NCBI RefSeq assembly: GCF_030283145.1
Contig: NZ_JASNWE010000004.1
Coordinates: 620,001-684,000, forward strand
Direction of reading: 5' to 3'
Length of the DNA: 64,000 nt
Source: Actinomadura xylanilytica
GTDB lineage: Bacteria; Actinomycetota; Actinomycetes; Streptosporangiales; Streptosporangiaceae
Of the stretch, positions 32,895-40,922 are shown piece by piece. Under the pieces are notes generated by a model, which ran no database searches, was not told the DNA's origin, and saw only the letters and a list, made by a program, of their open reading frames with translations. Both the position numbers and the translations under genes were made by a program. How positions within the stretch are numbered: position 1 is the first letter of the stretch; each line of letters starts with the position of its first letter.

Positions 32895-33242
32895 TCAGGC
32901 GAGCAGGCAGCGGAACAGCCGCCGCAGGCACCCGCCCCAAGGACGCCTCTTCGTGGACGCGGCGATGCGGGATCTCTGCGGGGAAGGAATCGACCGCATC
33001 GCCGCGCCGTTCTGCACACCGCGCTGAGGACGGGGTGTGAATCCGTGGGCGCCGAGCTCTTCGAGGCATCGTCCGAGGGCGACGGGGTTGGCGGCCTCCA
33101 CCAGGCAGTCACGTCCCGACCGGGCCCGGGCGATCGCCCACCAGTGGCCGGTGACGCTGCCGCGCCACACCGACACTCCGGGGAACCGCCGCCGCAGCTC
33201 GGCCGCCGCCCGTCCCGTATCGAGATCCAGCGCGACGGTCAC
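32895..33242 (-). CDS. Hypothetical protein downstream of an Scr1-type locus
   Basis: The protein has 115 residues from GTG 33242, which overlaps the preceding stop by 4 nt (GTGA). The first 65 residues look like a small alpha/beta domain (AELRRRFPGVSVWRGSVTGH, WWAIARARSGRDCLVEAANP). The last 40 residues are basic with several cysteines (GCLRRLFRCLLA at the end). It is often seen that such short proteins sit near XRE/DUF397 genes in actinomycetes; the function is unknown. Confidence 0.6.
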   Translation of the reverse strand: MTVALDLDTGRAAAELRRRFPGVSVWRGSVTGHWWAIARARSGRDCLVEAANPVALGRCLEELGAHGFTPRPQRGVQNGAAMRSIPSPQRSRIAASTKRRPWGGCLRRLFRCLLA

Positions 33243-33550
33243 CGTCCCGACCCCGCCGTCCCGGGACGCCTGCTCAGGTAGCCGTGGATGAAGACGGCCG
33301 CGTTGATGATCTCGTCCGCCGGCGCGATCGGCTCCCGCCACGACGTGAAGAACCACAAACGCCCGCCGTCGCTGCCGCGCCGCGAACAAGTGATCATGTC
33401 GCCCGCCATCACCACCGATTCACAGCATCCGGGCTCCCGGGGATTGGTCACCTGAAGCCCGCGGGCGGTCAACTCCACCTCGAAGCGCCGCGCGGCCAAA
33501 TGGGCGCCAAGCGCCGCGAGCCACGCTTCTCGCCCCGTACGATCGTCCAT
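33239..33550 (-). CDS. Hypothetical protein, first gene of a two-gene unit
   Basis: The protein has 103 residues; GAAGGGAA precedes the ATG at 33550. It has an N-terminal helix (REAWLAALGAHLAARRFEVE), then beta strands with two adjacent cysteines (PREPGCCESVVMAGDMITC) and WFFTSWREPIAPADEIINAA. No named domain is recognised. It overlaps the next gene and is divergent from the Scr1-type regulator gene at 33782, so the pair could be a target of that regulator. Confidence 0.6.
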   Translation of the reverse strand: MDDRTGREAWLAALGAHLAARRFEVELTARGLQVTNPREPGCCESVVMAGDMITCSRRGSDGGRLWFFTSWREPIAPADEIINAAVFIHGYLSRRPGTAGSGR

Positions 33551-33781
33551 GGGTCCGAGTTCCCTTCGGGCCAAGGCCCCGGGTCCCGGTGTTCACCGCA
33601 CCGGCCGGGGCCGCCTTTTTCTCAGCAACCAGACAAACCCGCTCATTGGGCTTGAGCTGCTGAATGACGCGCCCAGCTTCACCCAGCGGGGATACGCTCG
33701 GAAAGCGACCAGGCACGACCACGGCCGCACCGCAGGCAAGATCGACTGAACCTCTGACCAGGTTTGACGCCGGGAGCCCCC

Positions 33782-34600
33782 ATGCCCGCACGTTCTGAGC
33801 CTTACGACACCCCCGCCATCGTCACGTTCGCCAAAGAGCTCGAAGCGTGGCGAAAAGAAGGCGGACTCAACAAGAAGCAACTCGCCGACGCACTCGGCTA
33901 CACGGACTCCTACATAGGCCAGGTCGAACTCTGCAAGAACACCCCATCAGTGGACTTCGCCGACGTACTCGACACCTACTTCAAGACCAACGGGGTGTTC
34001 CACCGCCTCTGGGACCGCATCGAAGACACCAAGAACGCCGTCACACTGCCACCCGGCTTCGCCGAGTACACCGAGCGCGAGAAGGACGCCGCACATGCGA
34101 GGATCTTCTCCGTGCTGCTGGTGAACGGACTGTTCCAGACAGAGGAATACGCTCGCGCCGTCATGGATGACGTGGATACGAACATCGCCGAAGAGTTCCT
34201 CGCTAAGCGAATGGAACGGCAGTCGATCCTGACGTCCGATGCCCCACCGCACGTGTTCCTCACTTTGGACGAGACCGCCCTCCGATGCGTGATCGGGAGC
34301 AGGGAGATCCAGCGGAAGCAGATCGGCTCTCTGATCGAGGCAAGCGAGCGGCCGAACGTCACGGTGGATGTCGTCCCCCAGGGCCGGGGCTATTACCCAG
34401 GACTCACAGGGAACTTCACCATTCTCGGGTTCGACGACGGTTCACAGGCGGCCTACACCGAGTCCGCAGGCACGGGGATGTTCATCGAGCAGCCTGCCCG
34501 TGTCGCGAGTTACGTCGTACGGTATGACTTGATCCGAGGTCACGCTCATCACATCGAGGAGTCGCGGACCTTGCTCAAGACCGTGATGGAGGAACTATGA
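33782..34600 (+). CDS. Scr1-type XRE regulator (HTH plus DUF5753)
   Basis: The protein has 272 residues. An XRE helix-turn-helix occupies about residues 10-65 (LNKKQLADALGYTDSYIGQV). The remaining DUF5753 ligand or partner domain has GLFQTEEYARAVMDD, RMERQSIL, TLDETALRCVIGS and VVPQGRGYYPGLTGNFTILG, all typical. ATG 33782 follows CCGGGAGCC. It overlaps the DUF397 gene by 4 nt (ATGA). Such pairs (Scr1/Scr2, WhiJ-like) influence development and antibiotic production in Streptomyces and have been likened to toxin-antitoxin pairs. Confidence 0.9.
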   Translation: MPARSEPYDTPAIVTFAKELEAWRKEGGLNKKQLADALGYTDSYIGQVELCKNTPSVDFADVLDTYFKTNGVFHRLWDRIEDTKNAVTLPPGFAEYTEREKDAAHARIFSVLLVNGLFQTEEYARAVMDDVDTNIAEEFLAKRMERQSILTSDAPPHVFLTLDETALRCVIGSREIQRKQIGSLIEASERPNVTVDVVPQGRGYYPGLTGNFTILGFDDGSQAAYTESAGTGMFIEQPARVASYVVRYDLIRGHAHHIEESRTLLKTVMEEL

Positions 34601-34803
34601 GCACGTTGGACCTGTCGGCCGCTCAGTGGCGTAAGAGCAGCCACAGCGGCCACGAAGGCGGCGACTGCGTGGAGGTCGCCGACCTCGCCACCGTGGTGGC
34701 GGTGCGAGACTCCAAGAACCCCGACGGCCCCACCCTCATCCTCAACCGCGCGGCCTTCACGGCGTTCACCGGAACCATCCGCAGCGGAGCACACGACCTG
34801 TAA
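34597..34803 (+). CDS. DUF397 protein, first copy
   Basis: The protein has 68 residues, the normal DUF397 size. It shows the family's WRKSSHSGHEGGDCVEVAD, then VAVRDSKNPDGPTLILNRAA and FTAFTGTIRSGAHDL. It overlaps the Scr1-type regulator gene and is its usual partner. The segment 34579-34803, including the last codons of the regulator gene and the ribosome site, is repeated at 34970-35194. Confidence 0.92.
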   Translation: MSTLDLSAAQWRKSSHSGHEGGDCVEVADLATVVAVRDSKNPDGPTLILNRAAFTAFTGTIRSGAHDL

Positions 34804-34987
34804 AAGCCCCCTCACGCCTGATCCCTTCACGCGTGGGGATCCGGCCACCCTCGCTGCGATGCCCCGTCGGCCGCCACGGCCTGCGGGGCATCGCGCATCC
34901 TGCCACGCGGAGACCAATATTCCACTGACTCGCATCAAACCCCCTCCCCTGCGGTACGACTCGTTTCGGGACCGTGATGGAGGAACT

Positions 34988-35194
34988 ATGAGCACCTTCG
35001 ACCTGTCGACCGCTCACTGGCGCAAGAGCAGCCACAGCGGTCACGAGGGCGGCAACTGCGTGGAGGTCGCCGACCTCGCCACCGCGGTGGCGGTGCGAGA
35101 CTCCAAGAACCCCGACGGCCCCACCCTCATCCTCAACCGCGCGGCATTCACTGCGCTCGCCGCCACCGTCCGAGCGGGAGCACACGACCTTTAG
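34988..35194 (+). CDS. DUF397 protein, second copy
   Basis: The protein has 68 residues, with the same motifs as the first copy (WRKSSHSGHEGGNCVEVADL, RDSKNPDGPTLILNRAAF) and changes mostly near the ends. The ribosome site GGAGG was copied along with it, so it can be translated if the transcript reads through. It has no regulator gene of its own. Two slightly different partners for one Scr1-type regulator could give different affinities. Confidence 0.9.
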   Translation: MSTFDLSTAHWRKSSHSGHEGGNCVEVADLATAVAVRDSKNPDGPTLILNRAAFTALAATVRAGAHDL

Positions 35195-35200
35195 GCGCTC

Positions 35201-35500
35201 AGTGACGTTTTCTCAGGGAAACGGTCAGTAGTGGGGGCGGCAGGGACGACCTGCTTGTCGGACCGCGGATGCACCAAGACGTGAAGCCTCTGGTAGGACA
35301 GGTCACCACGAGATCATGTCCGTAGCTACCAGAGGCTTCACGTTGGTCACCTATGTTGCCACGCTCGACGTCCCGCGCCACATCGTGGAGTACCTTGCGC
35401 GACTGCTCGCCGCGCATCGCCGCCGGATCGGCACCCCGGCGCCGCAGCCGGGCGTTGGGGCCGTTCCGCCAGGCCGTGCTGGTGCTGCGCTGGAACAAAC
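35201..35500 (+). pseudogene. N-terminal fragment of an IS5-like DDE transposase
   Basis: From ATG 35316 the frame reads YVATLDVPRHIVEYLARLLA, then AAHRRRIGTP, the usual start of a family of actinomycete IS5/IS4-type transposases. The sense then passes into the next frame (RSRALGPFRQAVLVLRW), showing a frame change, and ends by about 35500; the catalytic core is gone. A 17-bp perfect inverted repeat (35280-35296 and 35326-35342, CGTGAAGCCTCTGGTAG) brackets the start codon. CTCAGTGACGTTTTCTCA at 35201-35218 recurs at 36548-36565. Confidence 0.65.
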
Positions 35501-35520
35501 GTTGCCGCTTCTCGCGGTCG

Positions 35521-35895
35521 CTAAGGAGTGAGCGCGGTCTGCTGGTAGACCGCCAGCCGGGGCTGCCCGTCAACGCGGTAGTACACGCTCGACATGAGCG
35601 CGGTGAACGGCTCGGTTAGGTCGGGTCGAGACGACGACGCACGGTAGACCAACGCGGCAGCATCTTCGCCGACTTCCACGAGGCGCGCGTCGGTGATTTC
35701 GTAGGACTCCCACCCCAGAGCGCCGTCGAGCGATGCGGTGATCTCGTCGCGCGTCATCACTGCACCGTTGACCAGAACGAACACGGCATCTGGCGTCATC
35801 AGCTCACCGTAGAACGTGCCTCCCGTGGACTCACAGAGCGACTTCCAGCCCGCGTGTTCGAGGGCGAGTAGTTCATCGAGGGTGAAGGCGCTCAT
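35521..35895 (-). CDS. DUF4440/SnoaL-like small protein
   Basis: The protein has 124 residues in the NTF2-like fold: FTLDELLALEHAGWKSLCES, GTFYGELMTPDAVFVLVNGA, MTRDEITASLDGALGWESYE and SSVYYRVDGQPRLAVYQQTA. TATCGT (35903-35908 on the minus strand) is 7 nt before the ATG at 35895, so a leaderless mRNA is likely. It sits between two transposase remnants and may have moved with them. Ligand or reaction unknown. Confidence 0.8.
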   Translation of the reverse strand: MSAFTLDELLALEHAGWKSLCESTGGTFYGELMTPDAVFVLVNGAVMTRDEITASLDGALGWESYEITDARLVEVGEDAAALVYRASSSRPDLTEPFTALMSSVYYRVDGQPRLAVYQQTALTP

Positions 35896-36010
35896 GGCTG
35901 CCACGATAACAACAGCTAGTCGATGGTGCTCTGTCTGGCGTTGAGCTTCCCCCCGTTTCACGGCCACGTGACCTGAGTTGGCCGTGGGCCAACGGGGAAG
36001 GAAGTGTCTC

Positions 36011-36262
36011 GTGCCGCCACCTCATCCGCCGGAGTTCCGGCGACGCGCTGTCGAGCTGGCCCGGGCCGGCGACAAACCGGTCACGGCGTTGGCCAAGAGC
36101 CTGGGCATCAGCCAGTCGTGTCTGAGTAGTTGGATACGGCAGGCAGAGGCCGACGAGGGCCGCACAGACGGCCTGACGAGCGCGGAGAAGAAGGAATTGG
36201 TCGAGCTGCGACGTAAGGCCAGGCAGCTGGAACCAGCGGCCAGTGCCATACATCCGGGTTGA
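36011..36262 (+). pseudogene. Truncated IS3-family OrfA (helix-turn-helix) transposase
   Basis: GTG 36011 follows GGAAGGAAG. The product starts VPPPHPPEFRRRAVELARAG, continues with TALAKSLGISQSCLSSWIRQ and reaches VELRRKARQLE, where normal OrfA goes on with a leucine-zipper segment. Here the text changes at about 36240 to an unrelated tail and stops at 36262. OrfB is absent. It is an IS3 relic cut by a rearrangement. Confidence 0.8.
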
Positions 36263-36338
36263 TGGCAGTCACCCGCAGTCGTATGCGGCGGCGCGGCGGA
36301 TCGACCGCCAGCACCCGCACTGCGTAGAGATCAGTCAT
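36240..36338 (-). pseudogene. 5' fragment of an unidentified gene
   Basis: From the ATG at 36338 the minus strand reads MTDLYAVRVLAVDPPRRRIR, then LRVTAINPDVWHWP, with good protein character. It runs into the IS3 remnant at about 36240 and loses sense. This appears to be the first 33 or so codons of a gene cut by the same junction that ended the transposase. The rest of 36263-36526 shows no other gene. Confidence 0.4.
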
Positions 36339-36526
36339 GGCGCCATTGTCCACGCTGACACTTCGCGTCTTCAACGGCCGCATTTACAGCCTCCGCCTCT
36401 GAGACGAGCACACCGCCGCGGAGCTCAAATCAAGCAATCCTGGCGAGCCCTGCAGCGCATCACCATCACCCCAGCCGCAGCCGCGAGTGCGCCCCGCCCC
36501 GCTCTGGACCTCAACGCAATCTGGAA

Positions 36527-36575
36527 ATGATCAGCGTTGAGAAAACCTCAGTGACGTCTTCTCAATGCTGATCAT
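36527..36575. repeat. 20-bp imperfect hairpin at the right edge of the IS remnants
   Basis: ATGATCAGCGTTGAGAAAAC (36527-36546) pairs with the segment 36556-36575 with two mismatches around a 9-nt loop. It includes CTCAGTGACGTCTTCTCA (36548-36565), an 18-mer with one mismatch to 35201-35218. It could be an IS end or a terminator. Confidence 0.5.
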
Positions 36576-36629
36576 CCAGGGGGACCGCGCTGGGGCAGGT
36601 GGTCGGCTCGGGCGGTCTACGCTCACGGC

Positions 36630-37025
36630 ATGATGATCACGTACGAGTGGCGAGGCGACTTCGAGGACACGGCCGTCAATGCGCTGCACGCGGAGGGCTT
36701 CGGCCACCGGATCGTGGACATCGGCTGGCAGGCGCAGGTCCACCGCCACAGCCTCGGCTGGGTCTGTGCACGGCGCGACGGCGAACTCATCGGCTTCGTC
36801 AATGTCGCATGGGACGGCGGCGTCCATGCCTTCATCCTGGACACCATGGTCAGCGCCGAGCTTCGCCGCTCCGGGATCGGAGCCGAACTCGTCGCCGAGG
36901 CAGCCAGAGGAGCCCGCGCGGCGAAGTGCGAATGGCTGCACGTCGACTTCGAGGACGACCTGCGGGCGTTCTACTTCGACGCCTGCGGGTTCAAGCCGAC
37001 GCAGGCAGGCCTGATCGCACTCTGA
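36630..37025 (+). CDS. GNAT-family acetyltransferase
   Basis: The protein has 131 residues. Motif A is DTMVSAELRRSGIGAELVAE, preceded by GELIGFVNVAWDGGVHAFIL and followed by WLHVDFEDDLRAFYFDACGF, the usual order for small single-domain GNAT enzymes. TACGCT at 36618-36623 is 6 nt before ATG 36630, so it is probably leaderless. The acceptor is unknown. Confidence 0.88.
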   Translation: MMITYEWRGDFEDTAVNALHAEGFGHRIVDIGWQAQVHRHSLGWVCARRDGELIGFVNVAWDGGVHAFILDTMVSAELRRSGIGAELVAEAARGARAAKCEWLHVDFEDDLRAFYFDACGFKPTQAGLIAL

Positions 37026-37036
37026 GCGTGATCGCG

Positions 37037-37100
37037 GCCTGCGCCGCGCGGCCTTCACCGCGCTCACCGAAACCATCCGACCAGGAGCACACGACCCCTG
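37037..37100 (+). pseudogene. 3' fragment of a third DUF397 gene
   Basis: The text RRAAFTALTETIRPGAHDP followed by TGA matches the last 20 codons of the two DUF397 genes (LNRAAF...GAHDL). Nothing of the first 50 codons is present; the fragment starts right after the acetyltransferase stop. It shows that this family has expanded and decayed locally. Confidence 0.75.
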
Positions 37101-37180
37101 ACTGTGCAGCCTCATGAGGTTGGTGCGGGCGACGAACTCGCGGCCCGCGTCGAGCGCAGGCGGAACGCGCGTCAATCAAG

Positions 37181-37217
37181 GGTTGACGATCGAGGGTCGT
37201 CAACCTACGGTTGACGC
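37181..37217 (+). promoter_or_regulatory. Leaderless promoter and inverted repeat of the Clp-N gene
   Basis: GGTTGACGA (37181-37189) and TCGTCAACC (37197-37205) form a 9-bp inverted repeat with a 7-nt spacer. TTGACG inside it can act as -35 and TACGGT (37206-37211) as -10, ending 6 nt before ATG 37218. More TTGAC/GTCAA boxes lie on both sides (37171 and 37210). The arrangement looks like an operator lying over a promoter. Confidence 0.6.
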
Positions 37218-37919
37218 ATGAGCCCACTCAACATCAGCCTGGCCGACCTGATCGCCCGTCTCGACGAGGAACTCCCCGACGCCGATGACCTGGCCCGTAT
37301 CAGTGAGGCGCAGCTACGCAACCAGACCCTGGCCGATCTTGGTGACCAGCTCGTCGACCACTATGTCGGCAAGGCCAAGCGGGCCGGCGCGTCGTGGAGT
37401 GAGGTCGGCGAGGCCATCGGGGTCTCCAAGCAGGCCGCCCAGCAGCGCCACGCGCCCGGCCCGTTCGAGCGGTTCACCGATCTGAACCGGCACAGCATCG
37501 TGCTGGCGCAGGAGGCCGCCCGAACGCACAAGCACGACTTCATCGGCACCGAACACATCCTGCTCGGCCTGCTCGGCGAACCGCGGGGCCTGGCGTATGA
37601 GGTGCTGATGGCGAAGACCGAGTCAGAGCAGCGCATCCGCGACGCGATCGTGGAAGCGATGCCGCCGGCCGGGCAGAAGGCGCTGCGGGGTCACATCGCG
37701 TTCCGGCCGGAGAGCAAGGAGGCCCTCGATCAGGCATCCCGCGCGTCGGCCGACCTCGGCCACGACTGGGTCGGCACGGAACATTCGCTGCTGGGCCTGA
37801 TCCGCATCGAGGAGAGCCCGGCCGCGCAGATCCTGCGCAACCTCGGCTTCACCTCGGACGAGCTGCACGAGACGGTCAGGACCGAGATCACCCGACGCTC
37901 CGCCGCGCGCGACACGTAG
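37218..37919 (+). CDS. Clp N-terminal domain protein with an HTH-like segment
   Basis: The protein has 233 residues. The first 80 contain a helix-turn-helix-like stretch (ASWSEVGEAIGVSKQAAQQR). Two Clp-N repeats follow: IVLAQEAARTHKHDFIGTEH...LLGLLGEPRG and ALDQASRASADLGHDWVGTE...LLGLIRIEES. There is no AAA+ part, so it is not a ClpC chaperone. It may be an adaptor or a regulator of proteolysis; it could also regulate its own promoter, where a GTTGAC/GTCAAC palindrome is found. Confidence 0.85.
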   Translation: MSPLNISLADLIARLDEELPDADDLARISEAQLRNQTLADLGDQLVDHYVGKAKRAGASWSEVGEAIGVSKQAAQQRHAPGPFERFTDLNRHSIVLAQEAARTHKHDFIGTEHILLGLLGEPRGLAYEVLMAKTESEQRIRDAIVEAMPPAGQKALRGHIAFRPESKEALDQASRASADLGHDWVGTEHSLLGLIRIEESPAAQILRNLGFTSDELHETVRTEITRRSAARDT

Positions 37920-38317
37920 AAGCGAACGAGCCGCCGCTGCTCGACATCGCATGAACGACGCGGACGGGGGGACGCACGGGGCAGATCACTGGCCGCGTGG
38001 TCCTCCCGTCTTCGTCATGCCAGTGTCCTGCGCGGCGCCCGCCACGCCGACGGACCAGCACCTCAGGGCCGCGCTCGGGCCCGCGTCCGAAGTCGACGCC
38101 CCCGCCCCAGGCCGCGTGATCGAACCCGGCGGACGTCGATGGTCGGCGCACTGGGCAGACCGCTCGTCCCCCGTGCGAGCTACCCGCGAATGTCCTCCGC
38201 ACGGTGATGATCGCGGCACCGTCGAGTACCTAGCGTTCTCCGTGTGAGCGCGGCGTTCGGGCGCGAGATCCCGAGCCGTGCGTTTCCGTACCACCGCCGG
38301 TTCTTTCGCTGGAGGAC
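37920..38317. other. 398-base gap without a supported gene
   Basis: Short open frames on both strands here are rich in Arg, Pro, Gly and Ala with no family likeness and no matched ribosome sites. The region must hold the promoter of the lipoprotein hydrolase gene; CTGGAGGAC just before 38318 is its ribosome site. Nothing else is seen. Confidence 0.5.
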
Positions 38318-39205
38318 ATGATGACTCGCAAGATCCGGAAGCTCGCCGTGACCGCGATGTGCTGCGCCGTCGCCGCTGCCGGCCTCTCCGGCTGCGAGGA
38401 CGACGACATGAACTCGTTCCCGTTCGACGAGAAGCAGAAGGCCGCTGATTTTGTCGGGGCGAAGAAGTTCGACCTCGACGGAAAGTCGGTGAGCGTGTCC
38501 TGCTCGGGCAAGCTGGCAGCGGGCACGGTCGTCGTCCTGCTGCACGGCGGGGGTGACGGGCTGAGCAAGATGGCCGCCTTCCAGAAGACCCTCAGCGGAA
38601 AGAACCGGGTCTGCTCCTATGACCGGCTCGGTGCGGGCACGAGCGACAAGCCAGACGGTCCGCAGAGCTTCACCAGCACCGGGAAGGTCCTCACCGGGGT
38701 GCTCGACGAGATCGCCGGCGACGCCCCGGTCGTCCTGGCCGGGCACTCGATGGGCGGACTGATCGCCGCCAGGTACGCCCCCGACCACCAGAAGCGGGTC
38801 AAGGGGCTGGTCCTGATGGACGCGACGCCGTCGACCATGCTCGCCGACATGGAGCAGGCGATCCCCGCTTCGGCCAAGGGGCCGGCGGCCCAGGTGCGCG
38901 AGCAGAACCTCGCGATCTTCCAGGGCCAGAACCCGGAGAAGCTCGCCATGCCCGACGGGAAGGTCCGCTCCGCGGGGAACACCGCGGTGGAGGTGATCAA
39001 GCACGGGAAGCCGTACCTCGCGGCCATCCCGGAGTCCGGCCCGCGCCTGGAGCAGGCGTGGACCGCCGGGCAGCGCAAGTGGCTCGCGCTGTCCGGCCGC
39101 AGCAAGCTGACGACGGCGGAGAAGAGCGGCCACTACATCTACCTGGAGCAGCCCGATGTCGCCGTTCAGGCCGTTGCGCGCGTTTCCACGCAGGCCGCCG
39201 GCTGA
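38318..39205 (+). CDS. Alpha/beta hydrolase lipoprotein
   Basis: The protein has 295 residues. A signal peptide ends in a lipobox LSGC (Cys26), so it is anchored outside the membrane. The hydrolase fold shows VVVLLHGGGDGLS (oxyanion), the nucleophile GHSMGG (Ser144), VKGLVLMDATPS and, near the end, KSGHYIYLEQPD with the histidine. A similar secreted hydrolase is encoded at 48758-49693. The substrate is unknown; lipid, ester or peptide hydrolysis are all possible. Confidence 0.87.
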   Translation: MMTRKIRKLAVTAMCCAVAAAGLSGCEDDDMNSFPFDEKQKAADFVGAKKFDLDGKSVSVSCSGKLAAGTVVVLLHGGGDGLSKMAAFQKTLSGKNRVCSYDRLGAGTSDKPDGPQSFTSTGKVLTGVLDEIAGDAPVVLAGHSMGGLIAARYAPDHQKRVKGLVLMDATPSTMLADMEQAIPASAKGPAAQVREQNLAIFQGQNPEKLAMPDGKVRSAGNTAVEVIKHGKPYLAAIPESGPRLEQAWTAGQRKWLALSGRSKLTTAEKSGHYIYLEQPDVAVQAVARVSTQAAG

Positions 39206-39249
39206 AGGGCACGCGGAGCGGCTGATGGGTCGCGACGCGTCCGCACCAG

Positions 39250-39293
39250 GCATCCCCCGCCTGCCCACGACATGTGGAGCACGCGGGGGATGC
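39250..39293. terminator. Convergent terminator hairpin
   Basis: GCATCCCCCGC (39250-39260) pairs with GCGGGGGATGC (39283-39293) around a 22-nt loop, between the hydrolase gene and the end of the convergent TetR gene. Confidence 0.65.
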
Positions 39294-39309
39294 TCCATTA
39301 CAGCGGTCA

Positions 39310-39903
39310 TTACGGGGGCGTGTTCGCGCCGAGAATGCGGCGCAGGCTGATGTGAAGCGCGTCCGTCGCTTCCTGGCCGGTCATGCGGTCGGCGTCGGTC
39401 TCGGCGGCGGCGGTGTGGCCGAGATCGATGACGACCGCCACCAGCCAGTCGGGGGAGAGCCGGTCGTCGAACTCTCCGGACCGCTGGCCGCGCCGGATCA
39501 CGCGCTCGAGGCGGTCGGCGACCGGCGCGTGGCGTTCGTGGTCGGCCTGCGGGACCTCCGGCAGCGCGCGGATCCTCTGGAGGAGGACGGGGTATCGCGC
39601 GGTCGTCCGGGCGCTGGCGTCGATCAGCCGCAGGAGGGCGTCGACCGCCGGTCCGGTGTCGAGGTCGAGGGCGTCCATCGCGGCGACGGCCTCCTCGGTG
39701 ACCTGGTCCAGGACCGCCGCCAGCAACTGCGGGCGCGAGGGAAAGTGGGCGTAGACCGTCTGGCGGGTCACGCCCGCGTCCGCGGCGATGGCCCCGACGC
39801 TGGCGTCCGGGGCGGAGTTCAGGAGCCGGGCCGCCGCTTCCAGGATGGACGCCCTGCTGCGGCGGGCGTCGGCGCGGCGCTGCGGAGCCCGAGAGGAGGT
39901 CAT
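39310..39903 (-). CDS. TetR-family transcription regulator
   Basis: The protein has 197 residues. The N-terminal DNA-binding domain is ARRSRASILEAAARLL ... VGAIAADAGVTRQTVYAHFP, with the TetR signature HTH. The C-terminal part is the helical ligand and dimer domain. It is divergent from a SnoaL-like gene with a good palindrome between them, so it most likely represses that gene and itself. Confidence 0.92.
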   Translation of the reverse strand: MTSSRAPQRRADARRSRASILEAAARLLNSAPDASVGAIAADAGVTRQTVYAHFPSRPQLLAAVLDQVTEEAVAAMDALDLDTGPAVDALLRLIDASARTTARYPVLLQRIRALPEVPQADHERHAPVADRLERVIRRGQRSGEFDDRLSPDWLVAVVIDLGHTAAAETDADRMTGQEATDALHISLRRILGANTPP

Positions 39904-39939
39904 TTCTTACACCTTGCCAAAGTTGCCGGACGATGCATA

Positions 39940-39956
39940 TCTTACAGTCTGTAAGA
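39940..39956. promoter_or_regulatory. Palindromic operator for the TetR protein
   Basis: TCTTACAG (39940-39947) and CTGTAAGA (39949-39956) form a perfect 8-bp palindrome around one base, between the two divergent genes. A half-site, TTCTTACA, lies at the TetR gene start (about 39904). This is the size and place expected for a TetR operator. Confidence 0.7.
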
Positions 39957-39992
39957 GATCGTATCTGAGGCCCACGGCGCGACGGGAGCACC

Positions 39993-40433
39993 ATGACCCC
40001 TTTCCACGGCACCGACCCCAAGAAGTTCATCGCCGACTTCCACACGTCCTTCCACGACGAGCTGGTGGACGGCGATGAGGACACGGGGGTGATCGTCGAC
40101 CGCTACCACACGCCGGACATCGTGCAGATCGCCGACGGGCACCGGATGGACCGGGAGAAACTCATCGCGCACGCCCGTCCGGTGCGCAAGAACCGGCCCA
40201 GCGGCGTATGGGAGGTGCACGAAGCCGTGGCGAACGGGGATCGAATCGCCGCCCGGAGCACCCTGCACGTGACCAACCGCAACAGAAAACTCACCCTGGA
40301 GGTGTACTTCTTCGGGCAGTTCACTCCCGACGGACGGATGCGCCGAGGGCACTCGCTCACCCGCACCGTCCCCCTCGACGCCGCACCGGAACAGGCACCC
40401 GGAACGCCCGGCCGGCAGGAGGCGTCGGCATGA
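39993..40433 (+). CDS. SnoaL/NTF2-like protein
   Basis: The protein has 146 residues. It has the NTF2-like layout: KKFIADFHTSFHDELVDGDE, YHTPDIVQIADGHRMDREKL, a long strand pair with RIAARSTLHVTNRNRKLTLE and VYFFGQFTPDGRMRRGHSLT. It ends with a Pro-rich tail and overlaps the metal chaperone gene by 4 nt (ATGA). Control by the divergent TetR protein is likely. No reaction can be named. Confidence 0.8.
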   Translation: MTPFHGTDPKKFIADFHTSFHDELVDGDEDTGVIVDRYHTPDIVQIADGHRMDREKLIAHARPVRKNRPSGVWEVHEAVANGDRIAARSTLHVTNRNRKLTLEVYFFGQFTPDGRMRRGHSLTRTVPLDAAPEQAPGTPGRQEASA

Positions 40434-40645
40434 CCGAGAGCACCTACGCCGTGAGCGGCATGATCTGCGGACACTGCGCGGACTTCGTCACCGAGGAACT
40501 CCAACGCCTCGACGGCGTCACTGCCATATCCGTGGACGTCGACAACGGCACGGTCACGCTGACCAGCGAGAACGAACTCGACATCGCCCACGTGCGCGCC
40601 GCGGTCGACGAGGCCGGCTATGAACTGACCGCCGCGCGCGACTGA
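40430..40645 (+). CDS. Heavy-metal-associated (CopZ-like) chaperone
   Basis: The protein has 71 residues and the ferredoxin-like HMA fold: STYAVSGMICGHCADFVTEE with the metal motif MxCxxC, then DGVTAISVDVDNGTVTLTSE and VRAAVDEAGYELTA. It binds Cu(I) or a similar ion in the cytoplasm. Its coupling with a SnoaL-like gene is unusual, since such chaperones normally sit by a P-type ATPase or CsoR gene; neither is present here. Confidence 0.92.
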   Translation: MTESTYAVSGMICGHCADFVTEELQRLDGVTAISVDVDNGTVTLTSENELDIAHVRAAVDEAGYELTAARD

Positions 40646-40922
40646 CTTCCCGCCGGCCCGCGAGCCGACAACGCCACAGGCGCACACGCCGGGACCGAGA
40701 ACCAGATCGAACTGAACCGGTAACACCGCTCCGTTCAGAACACACGAACCGGGGTGCCACGCTCCCTACGCCGCACCGCCATCCAGTAATGCAGCGTTCA
40801 GTACCGTCCGGACAGCCTCATCCTTGAATACGGACCCTTACGCCACGCCAACTGCTACTTTCGGTCACCCTGCTGCGGATACTTTCCGCCACAATCGAGT
40901 TTCTTCCCTGGAGTGTCTGTCC

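Larger units (their letters stand above)
34579..35194 (+). repeat. Tandem duplication of a 225-bp DUF397 unit
   Basis: Copy 1 is 34579-34803 and copy 2 is 34970-35194, both 225 bp and 391 bp apart. Both start with GACCGTGATGGAGGAACTAT, which in copy 1 is the end of the regulator gene, so copy 2 carries a regulator tail with no regulator in front. The 166 bp between them holds no gene. Confidence 0.9.

Noticed and set aside
37951..38247. 98-codon frame in the gap before the lipoprotein hydrolase gene
   Set aside because: No ribosome site, no domain, and composition like non-coding GC-rich sequence.
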